Numbered from the stretch's first letter, positions 8,007-15,159 are shown. The stretch: 23,122 nt of DNA from Ponticaulis sp. (GCA_002699325.1 PABS01000007.1:1-23122), one strand, 5' to 3'. Numbers and translations: made by a program. Notes: a model not told the origin generated them from the sequence alone.

Positions 8007-8723
8007 TTAATCAAGATTGCCAGAAAATTTTTGCTTCAGCTCCTCGTGCGCCTGGCTGTAGGCTTCCCAGCTTGAGATATTGGCGCCTCGAAAGGAGGAT
8101 GTGTCTCGACGCGACTGGCCATATCCGGACCGTTCTCTCGAAGAAGGTTCAAATTGGGATTGGTTGGCTCGACGGGACTCTTGGAGCTCACGCTCCTGCA
8201 GAATTTCCTCCTGAATTTCGTTCATGCTCTCGTAGCGTTCCCATTTGCGGAGCACTTCGGAGACAAACTTTCGGTTTTCTTCTGTCGTATCAGGGGTGCT
8301 CCAACGATCAGTGTTCAAACTCGCGACTGCGGCAGGCCATGATTGTTTAACAGCGTAAAGATAGCGCAGGTATCGTGTACCAATGTCGGCGTTTGTGTCC
8401 GCATGCTTGAGGTCGAAACGGCTGACCCCATAATTGAACTCAGCATTCCCAGCATCAATTTGCATGAGGCCTATTTCTCCGCCGGGGCCAATAAGATCAG
8501 AGCGAAATCCGGATTTCACGTCCGCCACAGCAAGCGCTAGCTCCGGAGGGACGCTGTGTTCCAGCGCCGCACGAATAATAAACCTTCGAGCGGTTGCCTC
8601 ATCGACGGCTTCACATGTGCAGTCTGCAGGGGCCGCAAAAGCGGGTCGTGACGCTGCTGTATCAGCCATTGCCAGGGACATCAGAACCATGGCGCCTGCA
8701 AACGTTTTACCAAAAAAAGCCAT
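8007..8723 (-). CDS. Secreted SLT/lysozyme-like protein with catalytic Glu replaced (pseudo-transglycosylase)
   Basis: The 238-aa protein starts at ATG 8723 (GGAGAAG about 7 nt upstream) with a Sec signal ending near AFAAPA. Residues about 45-165 match the Slt-type lytic transglycosylase fold: ALAVADVKSGFRSDLIGPGGEIGLMQI aligns with the family pattern ALAVA.VESGFNP...SPAGA.GLMQ. The family's catalytic Glu is Lys70 here (codon AAA). The later AYNAG motif is also lost, reading ASLNTDRW. The protein can probably still bind peptidoglycan but should not cleave it. A charged helical tail rich in Glu, Arg, Ser and Gln follows (168-238). It is 79 bp from the gene before and 46 bp from the gene after, within the same operon. 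Confidence 0.8.
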   Translation of the reverse strand: MAFFGKTFAGAMVLMSLAMADTAASRPAFAAPADCTCEAVDEATARRFIIRAALEHSVPPELALAVADVKSGFRSDLIGPGGEIGLMQIDAGNAEFNYGVSRFDLKHADTNADIGTRYLRYLYAVKQSWPAAVASLNTDRWSTPDTTEENRKFVSEVLRKWERYESMNEIQEEILQERELQESRRANQSQFEPSSRERSGYGQSRRDTSSFRGANISSWEAYSQAHEELKQKFSGNLD

Positions 8724-8802
8724 ATCATCTTCTCCAGTTTTCTTCGTCTTCTGAAGAATCAAAGGAAAGGTTTGTGTGGCTTTTTCAGACCAAGAAGGAA
8801 AA

Positions 8803-9168
8803 TTATCGGCCGCGACCGTAACTGAGCAACTCAACTTCGAGAAATCTTAGCTCCCTGTTGCTGATCCGGTATGCGTTCGGGGTAATACCCATTTCGGCAA
8901 TCGCGGAATGCAGTAGGGCAGTAAGCTCGGCTGAGTTCAGATCGCTACGGTAATTCTGTTGCCATGCGGAGCGTCCACCTTCATGATCTCCGACACTTCC
9001 TTCTGCATCCATGCGATCAAGCAGGAAAAAAATCTGGTCCTGCTCAAAGTTTCGGAATGTCAGTTGATAGTCGGTCGTCATTCCGCTGGTGGGGCCATAG
9101 CCAGCTGTATCTGTAGCGCATGCGCTGAGTGCTATGAGGAATATTGAAGTCAAGACAGTCCTGATCAT
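8803..9168 (-). CDS. 121-aa lipoprotein consisting of the island's repeated TFRNF/SVGDHEG domain
   Basis: ATG 9168 has GAAGGAAAA just upstream and opens a lipoprotein signal with lipobox LSAC (Cys17). Residues 33-121 form one domain, DYQLTFRNF ... GSVGDHEGGRSAWQQNY ... ELRFLEVELLSYGRGR. It is clearly homologous to residues 216-308 of the preceding gene product (EYMITFRNF ... PSVGDHEGSRMAWKQNY ... IEKVMYGPGR). The pair probably arose by duplication, with one copy kept as a membrane-anchored stand-alone unit. I know no name for the domain. A terminator-like hairpin lies between the two genes. Confidence 0.8.
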   Translation of the reverse strand: MIRTVLTSIFLIALSACATDTAGYGPTSGMTTDYQLTFRNFEQDQIFFLLDRMDAEGSVGDHEGGRSAWQQNYRSDLNSAELTALLHSAIAEMGITPNAYRISNRELRFLEVELLSYGRGR

Positions 9169-9210
9169 GATTTTTCCTTCAGAGAATGGGAAAAGAGCGG
9201 TGAGCCCGGC

Positions 9211-9241
9211 AAAAAAAAGCGAGCCTCTGGGGCTCGCTTTT
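9211..9241 (-). terminator. Terminator between the two paralogous-domain genes
   Basis: Read on the minus strand, AAAAGCGAGCC - 5-nt loop - GGCTCGCTTTT is followed by a run of T (the a8 run at 9211-9218 of the plus strand). The stem is 11 bp. It lies 16 bp after the stop of the 308-aa protein gene and 43 bp before the next start. It should end or attenuate the upstream transcript and split expression of the island into an upstream and a downstream block. Confidence 0.85.
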
Positions 9242-9256
9242 GTGAGACATGTCTGA

Positions 9257-10183
9257 CTATCGACCGGGTCCATACATGACCTTTTCGATTTCAATGTTGC
9301 GCTGCTCTCGAGTCGTTACCCGAAACTCTTCTTCGGCAAATCCCATATCGAGCAGCAATTTGTAGAACTGACGCTCAAGTTGGGAATTGTTGAGCAATGA
9401 AGAGTAATTCTGTTTCCAGGCCATACGGCTGCCTTCGTGGTCGCCAACGCTTGGTCGTCCCGGAAATTGTGTCTCCATAATATCGAGCATTGAGAGGACT
9501 TCCGCTGTCGAGAAGTTCCGGAAAGTGATCATATACTCGGTGCGAATGTCAGCATCGGCAGTTTTTACTGGGTTTGCGCTGGGTGCTGTTACGTTCAGGG
9601 CTTCGTCCAGTTTGATGCGTAGGACATCTGAGAGATCAGCTGCGATATTGTAAGCGTTATCTCCAATCACTTCATCGCGACAGAACGCGCTGCAGGGACT
9701 TGGCGCGGTGAAGCTGTCACGCACAGGTTGCCAGTTGCCCAGCGTTGACAGGTTCGTTGCATCAACCATATCGCCCTGAAGGCGAATGCTGGCGACTGTT
9801 CCAAAGGCCGTACCCTCGACAGCTGCACGTGCTTTTACAAACACGACGACGCGCGGGCAGGTCGTAGAATCGCCATTGCTACATGCCGCTTGCGCAAATT
9901 TTAGCTTATCCAAGCGTGACGCACGGTTCGGGACCTGCTGCCAACCGATACGGGCGAGTACGGCGTCAGTATCGAGCACCTCATAGCCCCATTGTCGCAT
10001 TCTTTCGCGGAGTTCTGCGGTGATGCGATAATGAATGTCGTTTGATGCTGGAACGCTGTCAGGGTCGGCGTCGTCAGCAAGCACCAGGATATTGGTGATG
10101 CCTGGTGTTGTTTGTGCGGTGGCGACTTGGCCGAATAGTGCGACCAGTCCAAACGCGGCTGCCGCGAAAATCTTGTTAAGCAT
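9257..10183 (-). CDS. 308-aa secreted two-domain protein of the island
   Basis: The Sec signal MLNKIFAAAAFGLVALFGQV is cleaved near ATAQ. Residues about 29-160 look like an alpha/beta domain: NILVLADD, a helix ELRERMRQWGYEVLDTDAVL, and strands RVVVFVKARA and VASIRLQGDMVDA. The pattern of a strand, a helix and GY-V-L-D recalls the TolB-N/CsgG/LpoB type of periplasmic fold, but that is only a resemblance. Four Cys (101, 109, 164, 168) may form disulfides. Residues 216-308 are the TFRNF/SVGDHEG domain that recurs alone in the next gene. It is followed by a strong terminator. Function unknown. Confidence 0.78.
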   Translation of the reverse strand: MLNKIFAAAAFGLVALFGQVATAQTTPGITNILVLADDADPDSVPASNDIHYRITAELRERMRQWGYEVLDTDAVLARIGWQQVPNRASRLDKLKFAQAACSNGDSTTCPRVVVFVKARAAVEGTAFGTVASIRLQGDMVDATNLSTLGNWQPVRDSFTAPSPCSAFCRDEVIGDNAYNIAADLSDVLRIKLDEALNVTAPSANPVKTADADIRTEYMITFRNFSTAEVLSMLDIMETQFPGRPSVGDHEGSRMAWKQNYSSLLNNSQLERQFYKLLLDMGFAEEEFRVTTREQRNIEIEKVMYGPGR

Positions 10184-10244
10184 GATGTCCTCACTTCCTT
10201 ACCTCAACGAGTGACCAAGCAAAGGCAAGGTTTACCCAGATTTT

Positions 10245-10292
10245 TCAGAGCGCCGTCTCAATAAACCAATCTTTTTTGAGAAAGCGCGCTGA
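10245..10292. other. Long imperfect inverted repeat in an island intergenic gap
   Basis: Arms of 17 nt, TCAGAGCGCCGTCTCAA and TTGAGAAAGCGCGCTGA, pair at 14 positions around a 14-nt loop. The repeat lies between the stop of the 305-aa lipoprotein gene and the start of the 308-aa secreted protein gene. No T tract follows on either strand, so it is not a standard terminator. It could stabilise the mRNA end or be a protein-binding or attenuation site. Confidence 0.4.
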
Positions 10293-10304
10293 AAGTATTG
10301 AATT

Positions 10305-11222
10305 CTAAATCAGGTCAGTTGTTTGCTTGCCTTCAAGAACAGCCGTCAGCTGTTCATGCGTAACGGCTTCCTGGCCTTTGATCTTTTCAGGATCAATCTC
10401 ATATTCATCCGTTCGGAGAAGCGCTGAGATATCGTTTGATGTTTGCATGAGTTTCATCATGCTGTTCGCCGTGCCGATCGTCGATCCTTTGACCGTGGTC
10501 ATGAGGTTCTCAGCTTCAAGCGACTCTTTGCCAGCAAGTGTTGCCACCTGGGCTGTGAAATTGAGCTGATTGGTCGGTGACATGCTTCCCAGTTCAGTAA
10601 CCAGATAAATCATTCCGCCGATTGATTGTCCGACATACTCACTAGCTGCGTTAATACGTGTGCGAGCGAGTTCGGCGGTTTCTATGACTTCTGGCGGATG
10701 TTCTGTGGAACTGGACAGAAGCAGGTTAAGCTCGTCAGTCGCGGCATTCAACTCTTCATAATTTGAGCCTGCATCAAGCGACATTGCAGGCGTGACTTTC
10801 ACTCGCTCGGCGATTTGCAGGATTTTCTGGTCTTTCGCGCCAGCTGCAGTTTCGAGATCAGCAAGTGCACTGGCCACTTCAACAAGTGCGTATTTGGACA
10901 GAAGGGCAGATGTGAACATCACCTGAGGATCGTTTCCTCGAATCTTACACATCTCGTACTTGTTGCCAGCCCACATTTGAGCGCCTTGACTGACCATCCC
11001 ACCAAATGGCCCGGCGACTTGGCTGACTTTATTGGTAAGTCGTGGATTGAGACACTCACTTACGGCCGTTGCCGTAAAGGCGACCGTGGCAGATGATTTC
11101 AGCATGTCGCCTGAGGGCATGAAACTTGTCATGCCTCCTCCGCTTGTCGTTGAACACGCTGCGACAGAAATCGCCATCGCCGCCGTACTTACAACGCTTT
11201 TCATTAGGCTTTGAAAAGTCAT
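10305..11222 (-). CDS. 305-aa island lipoprotein, mostly helical, unknown
   Basis: The N-terminus has a lipoprotein signal with lipobox VAAC (Cys23), followed by a Ser/Thr/Gly-rich stretch. ATG 11222 is used here; ATG 11204 (MKSVVST) would also give a workable signal. The mature part is predicted helical, with small-residue-rich stretches (NKVSQVAGPFGGMVSQGAQM) and amphipathic helices (ALVEVASALADLETAAGAKD). Two further Cys, in SECLNPRL and YEMCKIRG, may pair. No family recognised. It starts 57 bp after the preceding gene and is separated by about 120 bp from the next. Confidence 0.76.
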   Translation of the reverse strand: MTFQSLMKSVVSTAAMAISVAACSTTSGGGMTSFMPSGDMLKSSATVAFTATAVSECLNPRLTNKVSQVAGPFGGMVSQGAQMWAGNKYEMCKIRGNDPQVMFTSALLSKYALVEVASALADLETAAGAKDQKILQIAERVKVTPAMSLDAGSNYEELNAATDELNLLLSSSTEHPPEVIETAELARTRINAASEYVGQSIGGMIYLVTELGSMSPTNQLNFTAQVATLAGKESLEAENLMTTVKGSTIGTANSMMKLMQTSNDISALLRTDEYEIDPEKIKGQEAVTHEQLTAVLEGKQTTDLI

Positions 11223-11279
11223 GATATTTTTTCCTATAGTCGTTAGAACCCCGATACTCTACTCCTACAGGACAAGCAG

Positions 11280-12284
11280 CTATTGCAGCCCGCCCCCCAT
11301 GACCGCATTGGACGTTGTGCTGGCATTTCTTGAGTAACCAGCGCAGTCCTGCGCGACATTTTCTGCGATTGATTCAGACAGGTTTTCCAGAAGAACGTTG
11401 GCGAGTTCGACATCTGACTCCTGACGGACCCGACCCGGTTTGTCCGTTGGCTTTGTCGACCACGCTATGTCTGAATCAGAAATTTGGTGGATCAGGACAG
11501 TCGCAAGCGCTCTGACATCGCGCCTTACAACTTCAGCATCGAAAGTGACTGTCAGCAACAAACCTCCCTCTGCGAGGGGTTGAAGCTTTGAACTTCGAAA
11601 ATTGTCGTCCATGGCATACATAATGCCCAGATCAATCTGCCGGATTGCGCTGAGAAGCGCTTCGCTGAAATCCACGTGATCCTGGCAGGTTCCAGCAGCT
11701 TGCCCTGTATAGCCACCACAATTATCGGTTGAAAGTCCGGATCTGATTGAGGGTAAGAGCTCCGAAACATCGACGACGGCGATATCATGATCAGCCAATT
11801 CTCGCACCAGGTTCGCCTGAAGACGATCCGGGTCCAGTCGTGGTTTCAAGTTTCCTTCGGATGGGGCCCTGATCCGGCTTAGAACCGCTATTGGCCGATC
11901 GCAGACATACGAACGCGAGAGGCTGGCTTCAATTTTTTCGCGGTCCAGATTCAACAGTACCTGACCTTTGCAGGTGTTGTTACTGGTTTCAACAGAGCCC
12001 GTTTTCAACTTCGGCTCGGACCGCGTATAGCTCCGCCAGTTCTGACCAAGCAGCCTTGCCTCAGGTCCGGAAGCGCCAAACATTTCAGTGGCATAGGCCT
12101 CCAGGCCGGCAGCCGGCGCGAGTTCCAGAACGCTGCGTTCACATTCACGCTGACTCAGACTTTCAGCGATTTCTATCGGCTGTATGAATTCTTGGGCTTG
12201 CGAAGGCAAACTTCCAACGAGGATCAAAGCGCTAGTCAGCGTCGTAAATGCCTTCGCAGCTAGGCGTTTTTGCTTGCCTGCCAT
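11280..12284 (-). CDS. 334-aa secreted island protein, unknown
   Basis: ATG 12284 has AGGAG 7-8 nt upstream (12292-12296). The basic n-region MAGKQKRLAAK and a hydrophobic core lead to cleavage near SQA-QEF. The n-region of this signal is encoded inside the last 53 bp of the preceding gene in another frame, a true coding overlap. A central region (RPIAVLSRIRAPSEG ... LQANLVRELADHDIAVVDVSELLPSIRSG) has the strand-helix-strand look of a periplasmic alpha/beta domain, as in the 308-aa protein. Several Cys occur in the mature chain. No family recognised. Confidence 0.76.
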   Translation of the reverse strand: MAGKQKRLAAKAFTTLTSALILVGSLPSQAQEFIQPIEIAESLSQRECERSVLELAPAAGLEAYATEMFGASGPEARLLGQNWRSYTRSEPKLKTGSVETSNNTCKGQVLLNLDREKIEASLSRSYVCDRPIAVLSRIRAPSEGNLKPRLDPDRLQANLVRELADHDIAVVDVSELLPSIRSGLSTDNCGGYTGQAAGTCQDHVDFSEALLSAIRQIDLGIMYAMDDNFRSSKLQPLAEGGLLLTVTFDAEVVRRDVRALATVLIHQISDSDIAWSTKPTDKPGRVRQESDVELANVLLENLSESIAENVAQDCAGYSRNASTTSNAVMGGGLQ

Positions 12285-13644
12285 TGGTCATCTCCTGACT
12301 CATGCTTTGAAATTTATTGATCATGGAAAGTGTGTAGAGATCCCTGTCCAAGTCGCTGCTTGGCGTGCCCTGGGACACCAGATAAGGCTCCTGCGCGCAA
12401 CCCAATGTCGGGCCCTCGAACGACGCGGCGCTGATTGAGCCAACCGTTGAGCAGCCGTCGAATCCGGTGGCTGCTTCGACAAAACCCAATTGTGTCACAT
12501 AGTTACGTATACGTCGCGCAGAGTGAGTCTTGCTCTCAATGTCTTCCATTCCGAGGGCTCGGAGGACAGGGACAACCTTAAATGAGGCATCTGAAGGACG
12601 TAGCTCAATGGACTGGCTACCGGAAAAAAGGGAGTCCTCGTCGCTTTGGATTCTGAGATTTATTCGAATACTTCTGCTGGTATCTTGAAGAACTGCAGAC
12701 TTTAAGGGCGGAAGAACGGAATAACCTGCTTCTGAGAGGGTCGATGTCAGGCCATGCATGAGCAAGGCGCCGACTTTTTTACAATCTGAACTTCCCTCCT
12801 CACAGGCATTTCGTATCTCGCAGATGTTCGAGTTGAGCTCGGCTCCGGTCGGTTTCTGATTGAGATCGTATCCAAAAATTTGTGCGGCATCTTCGCTCTG
12901 GATCGCAAATCCCGTCACCATATAGGTGCCCGCTTCCTTACCAGCATTTTTCTGACGCTCGCTCATGCTGCCGAGCCGCGTCAATGCTTCAGAAATCGCC
13001 CGTTCATAGCTCTCGCGATAGCGCGCTGCGATATGACTGGCGGAGCTACGATCATAGTTCTCGACGAAGGTCAGCGTTTGAGTGACAAAGCTCGAACCTG
13101 CCAGTCGTATCGGATATCCGCCTGAGCTATCGTCGAATTCAACAAGCAGTGCGTCGACACCAACCATGAAGGTCTGAACATACGTGTTGACCCTTTCAGC
13201 ACTGCTCTCAACTGTTATGGGCAGTGTTTGCTCTATCATATCTTCAAACGTACCAACGAGAACGAGCCCGTAAACCGTATCGAAGCGCGCATCCAGTTCC
13301 GTAGAGAGTTGTCCGGAACGACGTTCGCCAGCTCCCCGAGACATAACCGCTTTCCAGGCATCGTCAGATGTAATCAGGACTGGGCTGGTTGTGATGTCTT
13401 CAAGCCAATTTGTTCCGGAAAGCTGTGCAACCAAAGCTTCGGTGGAATCAATCAGGGCATATCCCTCATCTTGGTCAGGCCCTACTTCCCTGGTTGTAAG
13501 GTAGCGCTCCATCTGAGGCGTGGTTTCGCTGTCGATATATGAGAGGCCACCGAACAAAATGACGGCGTCATCGGAGGCTGCCCACGGTGTGAGAAAAATA
13601 CAACTTACAGCTATTATGATCGACTTAAAAGCACTGCTTGCCAT
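12232..13644 (-). CDS. 470-aa secreted island protein, first gene of the island operon, unknown
   Basis: ATG 13644 is chosen because AAAGGGGGAAG lies just upstream and a Sec signal follows at once (MASSAFKSIIIAVSCIF ... PWAASDD); a GTG one codon earlier is an alternative. The frame extends to 13734 without a plausible start. The mature protein has several alpha/beta stretches, including AVILFGGLSYIDSE near the N-terminus, DTVYGLVLVGTFEDMIEQ, a helix ASHIAARYRESYERAISEAL, and later ALLMHGLTSTLSEAGYSVLP. Cys pairs occur in ICEIRNACEEGSSDC and near the C-terminus. No family recognised. It is the cargo gene nearest the tRNA, about 150 bp from the tRNA 3' end, where an integrase gene would usually be. 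Confidence 0.76.
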   Translation of the reverse strand: MASSAFKSIIIAVSCIFLTPWAASDDAVILFGGLSYIDSETTPQMERYLTTREVGPDQDEGYALIDSTEALVAQLSGTNWLEDITTSPVLITSDDAWKAVMSRGAGERRSGQLSTELDARFDTVYGLVLVGTFEDMIEQTLPITVESSAERVNTYVQTFMVGVDALLVEFDDSSGGYPIRLAGSSFVTQTLTFVENYDRSSASHIAARYRESYERAISEALTRLGSMSERQKNAGKEAGTYMVTGFAIQSEDAAQIFGYDLNQKPTGAELNSNICEIRNACEEGSSDCKKVGALLMHGLTSTLSEAGYSVLPPLKSAVLQDTSRSIRINLRIQSDEDSLFSGSQSIELRPSDASFKVVPVLRALGMEDIESKTHSARRIRNYVTQLGFVEAATGFDGCSTVGSISAASFEGPTLGCAQEPYLVSQGTPSSDLDRDLYTLSMINKFQSMSQEMTNGRQAKTPSCEGIYDAD

Positions 13645-13788
13645 CACGCTTCCCCCTTTTGCCCCGGTAAACTTTATCCAGATGCGTTTGCCTTTGCAAC
13701 GCTGAGTACAGTCTAAAACATTTTTCCGGAACAAAAACTGGTCGTCGGACGACTCCCATTATGGCGAACGACCGGTGCAGAGCCCTGA

Positions 13789-13836
13789 AAACACTGGTGA
13801 CCCCGACAGGATTCGAACCTGTGACCCTCAGATTAG
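13789..13836 (-). repeat. Proximal attachment repeat within tRNA-Arg(CCT)
   Basis: This is the right-hand copy of the 48-bp direct repeat that flanks the island. It overlaps the 3' part of the intact tRNA from the CCA end to the anticodon loop. Identity with the left copy (3018-3065) ends at both edges (13788 and 13837). Crossover must lie inside this segment; a block of at least 29 identical bases (13808-13836) is the best candidate core. Confidence 0.92.
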
Positions 13837-13871
13837 GAATCTGATGCTCTATCCTGCTGAGCTACGGGGCC
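13795..13871 (-). tRNA. tRNA-Arg (anticodon CCT)
   Basis: On the minus strand a 77-nt cloverleaf is complete. The acceptor stem is GGCCCCG/CGGGGTC, the D stem GCTC/GAGC, the anticodon stem TCAGA/TCTGA with loop TTCCTAA (anticodon CCT), the variable loop GGGTC, the T stem ACAGG/CCTGT with loop TTCGAAT, then discriminator A and an encoded CCA. It decodes AGG. Its 3' half is the integration target of the adjacent island, and integration has left the gene intact. Confidence 0.97.
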
Positions 13872-14248
13872 TGACCAGTCCTGCTAGCTACTGAATATTG
13901 CCGCCCGGCTCAAGCGTACAAAACCTGATCCGTTTGGCGGCTGGTCTGAATGTTCGATCTCCGGTCGATCTGCCCTTTTATCTCTTGTCTGTCCGGAGGG
14001 CGGCACGCCTCTCAGCCCTCACGTGAGCGTCTTCCTGGTCTGCATCGCGACAGGCGCCACACGCCATCTTTCTCTCCTCAATATCGGCGAGACAGGTGAG
14101 GATCTGGAATGCCGCAGTGAAGGCTTTTATGAGCCGGGCCAATCAAACTCAGATCTGCGGGATTCAGGCCTTGCAATGATCCCCCCCTTCGGGTAGAAGC
14201 GCCGCTTCAGTTTCCTATACACACCCTTTAACCGACGGAATTCGATCG
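13872..14248. other. Gene-free region between tRNA-Arg and rpmE
   Basis: I see no convincing coding sequence in these 377 bases. They should hold the tRNA promoter (minus strand, just right of 13871) and the rpmE promoter and leader (plus strand). A C-rich run at 14179-14185 (ccccccc) lies inside the proposed rpmE promoter spacer. No terminator or long inverted repeat stands out. Confidence 0.5.
14171..14199 (+). promoter_or_regulatory. Candidate sigma-70-type promoter of rpmE
   Basis: TTGCAA (14171-14176), a 17-nt spacer, then TAGAAG (14194-14199) lie about 50 bp upstream of the rpmE ATG. The -35 hexamer is identical to that of the much clearer promoter before trcR (17688). The -10 is weak, so this is tentative. 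Confidence 0.35.
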
Positions 14249-14470
14249 ATGAAAAGCGAAGGCCATCCAGATTATCACTTCGTCAAGGTCGCTATGACCG
14301 ATGGCACCGAGTACCAGACACGTTCGACCTACGGCAAAGAGGGCGACACGATCACTCTGGATATCGACCCGAACACGCACCCGGCCTGGACCGGCGGCAA
14401 CCAGAACCTGATGGACCGCGGTGGACGCGTGTCCCGCTTCAAGGACAAGTTTAAAGGCTTCGTCAAGTAA
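14249..14470 (+). CDS. rpmE: 50S ribosomal protein L31
   Basis: The 73-aa product has the standard L31 pattern: [24 protein letters not shown], then [14 protein letters not shown] and the basic end [14 protein letters not shown]. It lacks the CxxC zinc pair of zinc-type L31, as is usual for alphaproteobacterial L31. L31 bridges the small and large ribosomal subunits. It is a single-gene unit with its own terminator, convergent with the rcdA-like gene. Confidence 0.96.
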   Translation: MKSEGHPDYHFVKVAMTDGTEYQTRSTYGKEGDTITLDIDPNTHPAWTGGNQNLMDRGGRVSRFKDKFKGFVK

Positions 14471-14494
14471 GCGCTGCCTCAGGCAAATAATTCG

Positions 14495-14525
14495 AAAACC
14501 CCGCTGGTCACCGGCGGGGTTTTTT
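14495..14525 (+). terminator. Rho-independent terminator of rpmE
   Basis: ACCCCGC ... GCGGGGT forms a GC-rich stem with an inner GGT/ACC pairing, preceded by AAA and followed by a T run (14520-14525). It lies 25 bp beyond the rpmE stop and separates it from the convergent rcdA-like gene. Confidence 0.92.
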
Positions 14526-14604
14526 GTTTCAGGGCAAAAGTCCTGGCAAAAACGATTTTGCGCGTGCCGGCGAATGAATTTCAGGCCGCGTGGCGCGTTT
14601 GGCT

Positions 14605-15159
14605 CTATTTTCGCCAGACCGAAAGCGGGTCAAAGGCACCAGAACTTGCCGCATCGTGCAGTGCGCGCAGCTGGCTTGTCACCGGATTAGGCAGCGGCTC
14701 GTCGCTTTCATCAAACAGCACTTCATCAAGGCGGTGCAGCCGGTCGAACAGGATTTTTGCGCGGTCGACAAGGTCAAGAAGCTCGGCAGGCAGTTCCGGG
14801 TTTTGCCGGGCCGTGAAGGCATTGATGGATGTATCTTCGAGGCGGAAACGCGCTTCGGCGGCTTCATCGACCGTCATATCGCCTTCTTTGACGGCGCGCT
14901 GCACAACCAGCCAGCTGGCGGCCTGCATCAGGCGTGTGGTCATTTCCATGGACACCGTGGCGTAGGACAGCGAGGCTTCGCGCGTCAGCTGGCGGGAGGC
15001 TTCACGGCCGTCACCATCCAGATAGCCGGCGGTTTCTTCCACCAGGCCCATGCCTTCAGAAAACAGCTTTCTGAACATCTCAGAGGAGGCGAACTGGATC
15101 ATCCGTTCGCGAACCTGCGGGCTCACGGTTTGTGTTGGGGTAGACTTGTCTTTGGTCAT
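14605..15159 (-). CDS. rcdA: RcdA-family regulator of CtrA degradation (DUF1465)
   Basis: The 184-aa protein starts at ATG 15159 rather than a TTG 30 bp upstream, because MTKDKSTPTQTVSPQVRERM resembles family N-termini. The helical core has the DUF1465 pattern: IQFASSEMFRKLFSEGMGLV, then SYATVSMEMTTRLMQAASWL, then AVKEGDMTVDEAAEARFRLE. In Caulobacter, RcdA acts as a ClpXP adaptor with CpdR and PopA to remove the master regulator CtrA at the swarmer-to-stalked transition. That role is known for the family and inferred here. It is monocistronic and convergent with rpmE. Confidence 0.85.
   Translation of the reverse strand: MTKDKSTPTQTVSPQVRERMIQFASSEMFRKLFSEGMGLVEETAGYLDGDGREASRQLTREASLSYATVSMEMTTRLMQAASWLVVQRAVKEGDMTVDEAAEARFRLEDTSINAFTARQNPELPAELLDLVDRAKILFDRLHRLDEVLFDESDEPLPNPVTSQLRALHDAASSGAFDPLSVWRK

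Larger units (their letters stand above)
3018..13836. mobile_element. Genomic island integrated at tRNA-Arg(CCT), no integrase visible
   Basis: The island is bounded by 48-bp direct repeats of the tRNA-Arg(CCT) 3' half (3018-3065 and 13789-13836), with a repeat-to-repeat length of 10,771 bp. The intact tRNA is at the right end, its 3' end facing into the island; the truncated copy is at the left end. This is the standard product of tyrosine-recombinase integration into a tRNA 3' end. The eleven genes inside are all on the minus strand and none resembles an integrase, excisionase, relaxase, phage structural protein or transposase. The usual integrase position next to the tRNA 3' end is instead taken by the first cargo gene. 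The element may have lost its recombinase or may be mobilised in trans. Confidence 0.85.
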
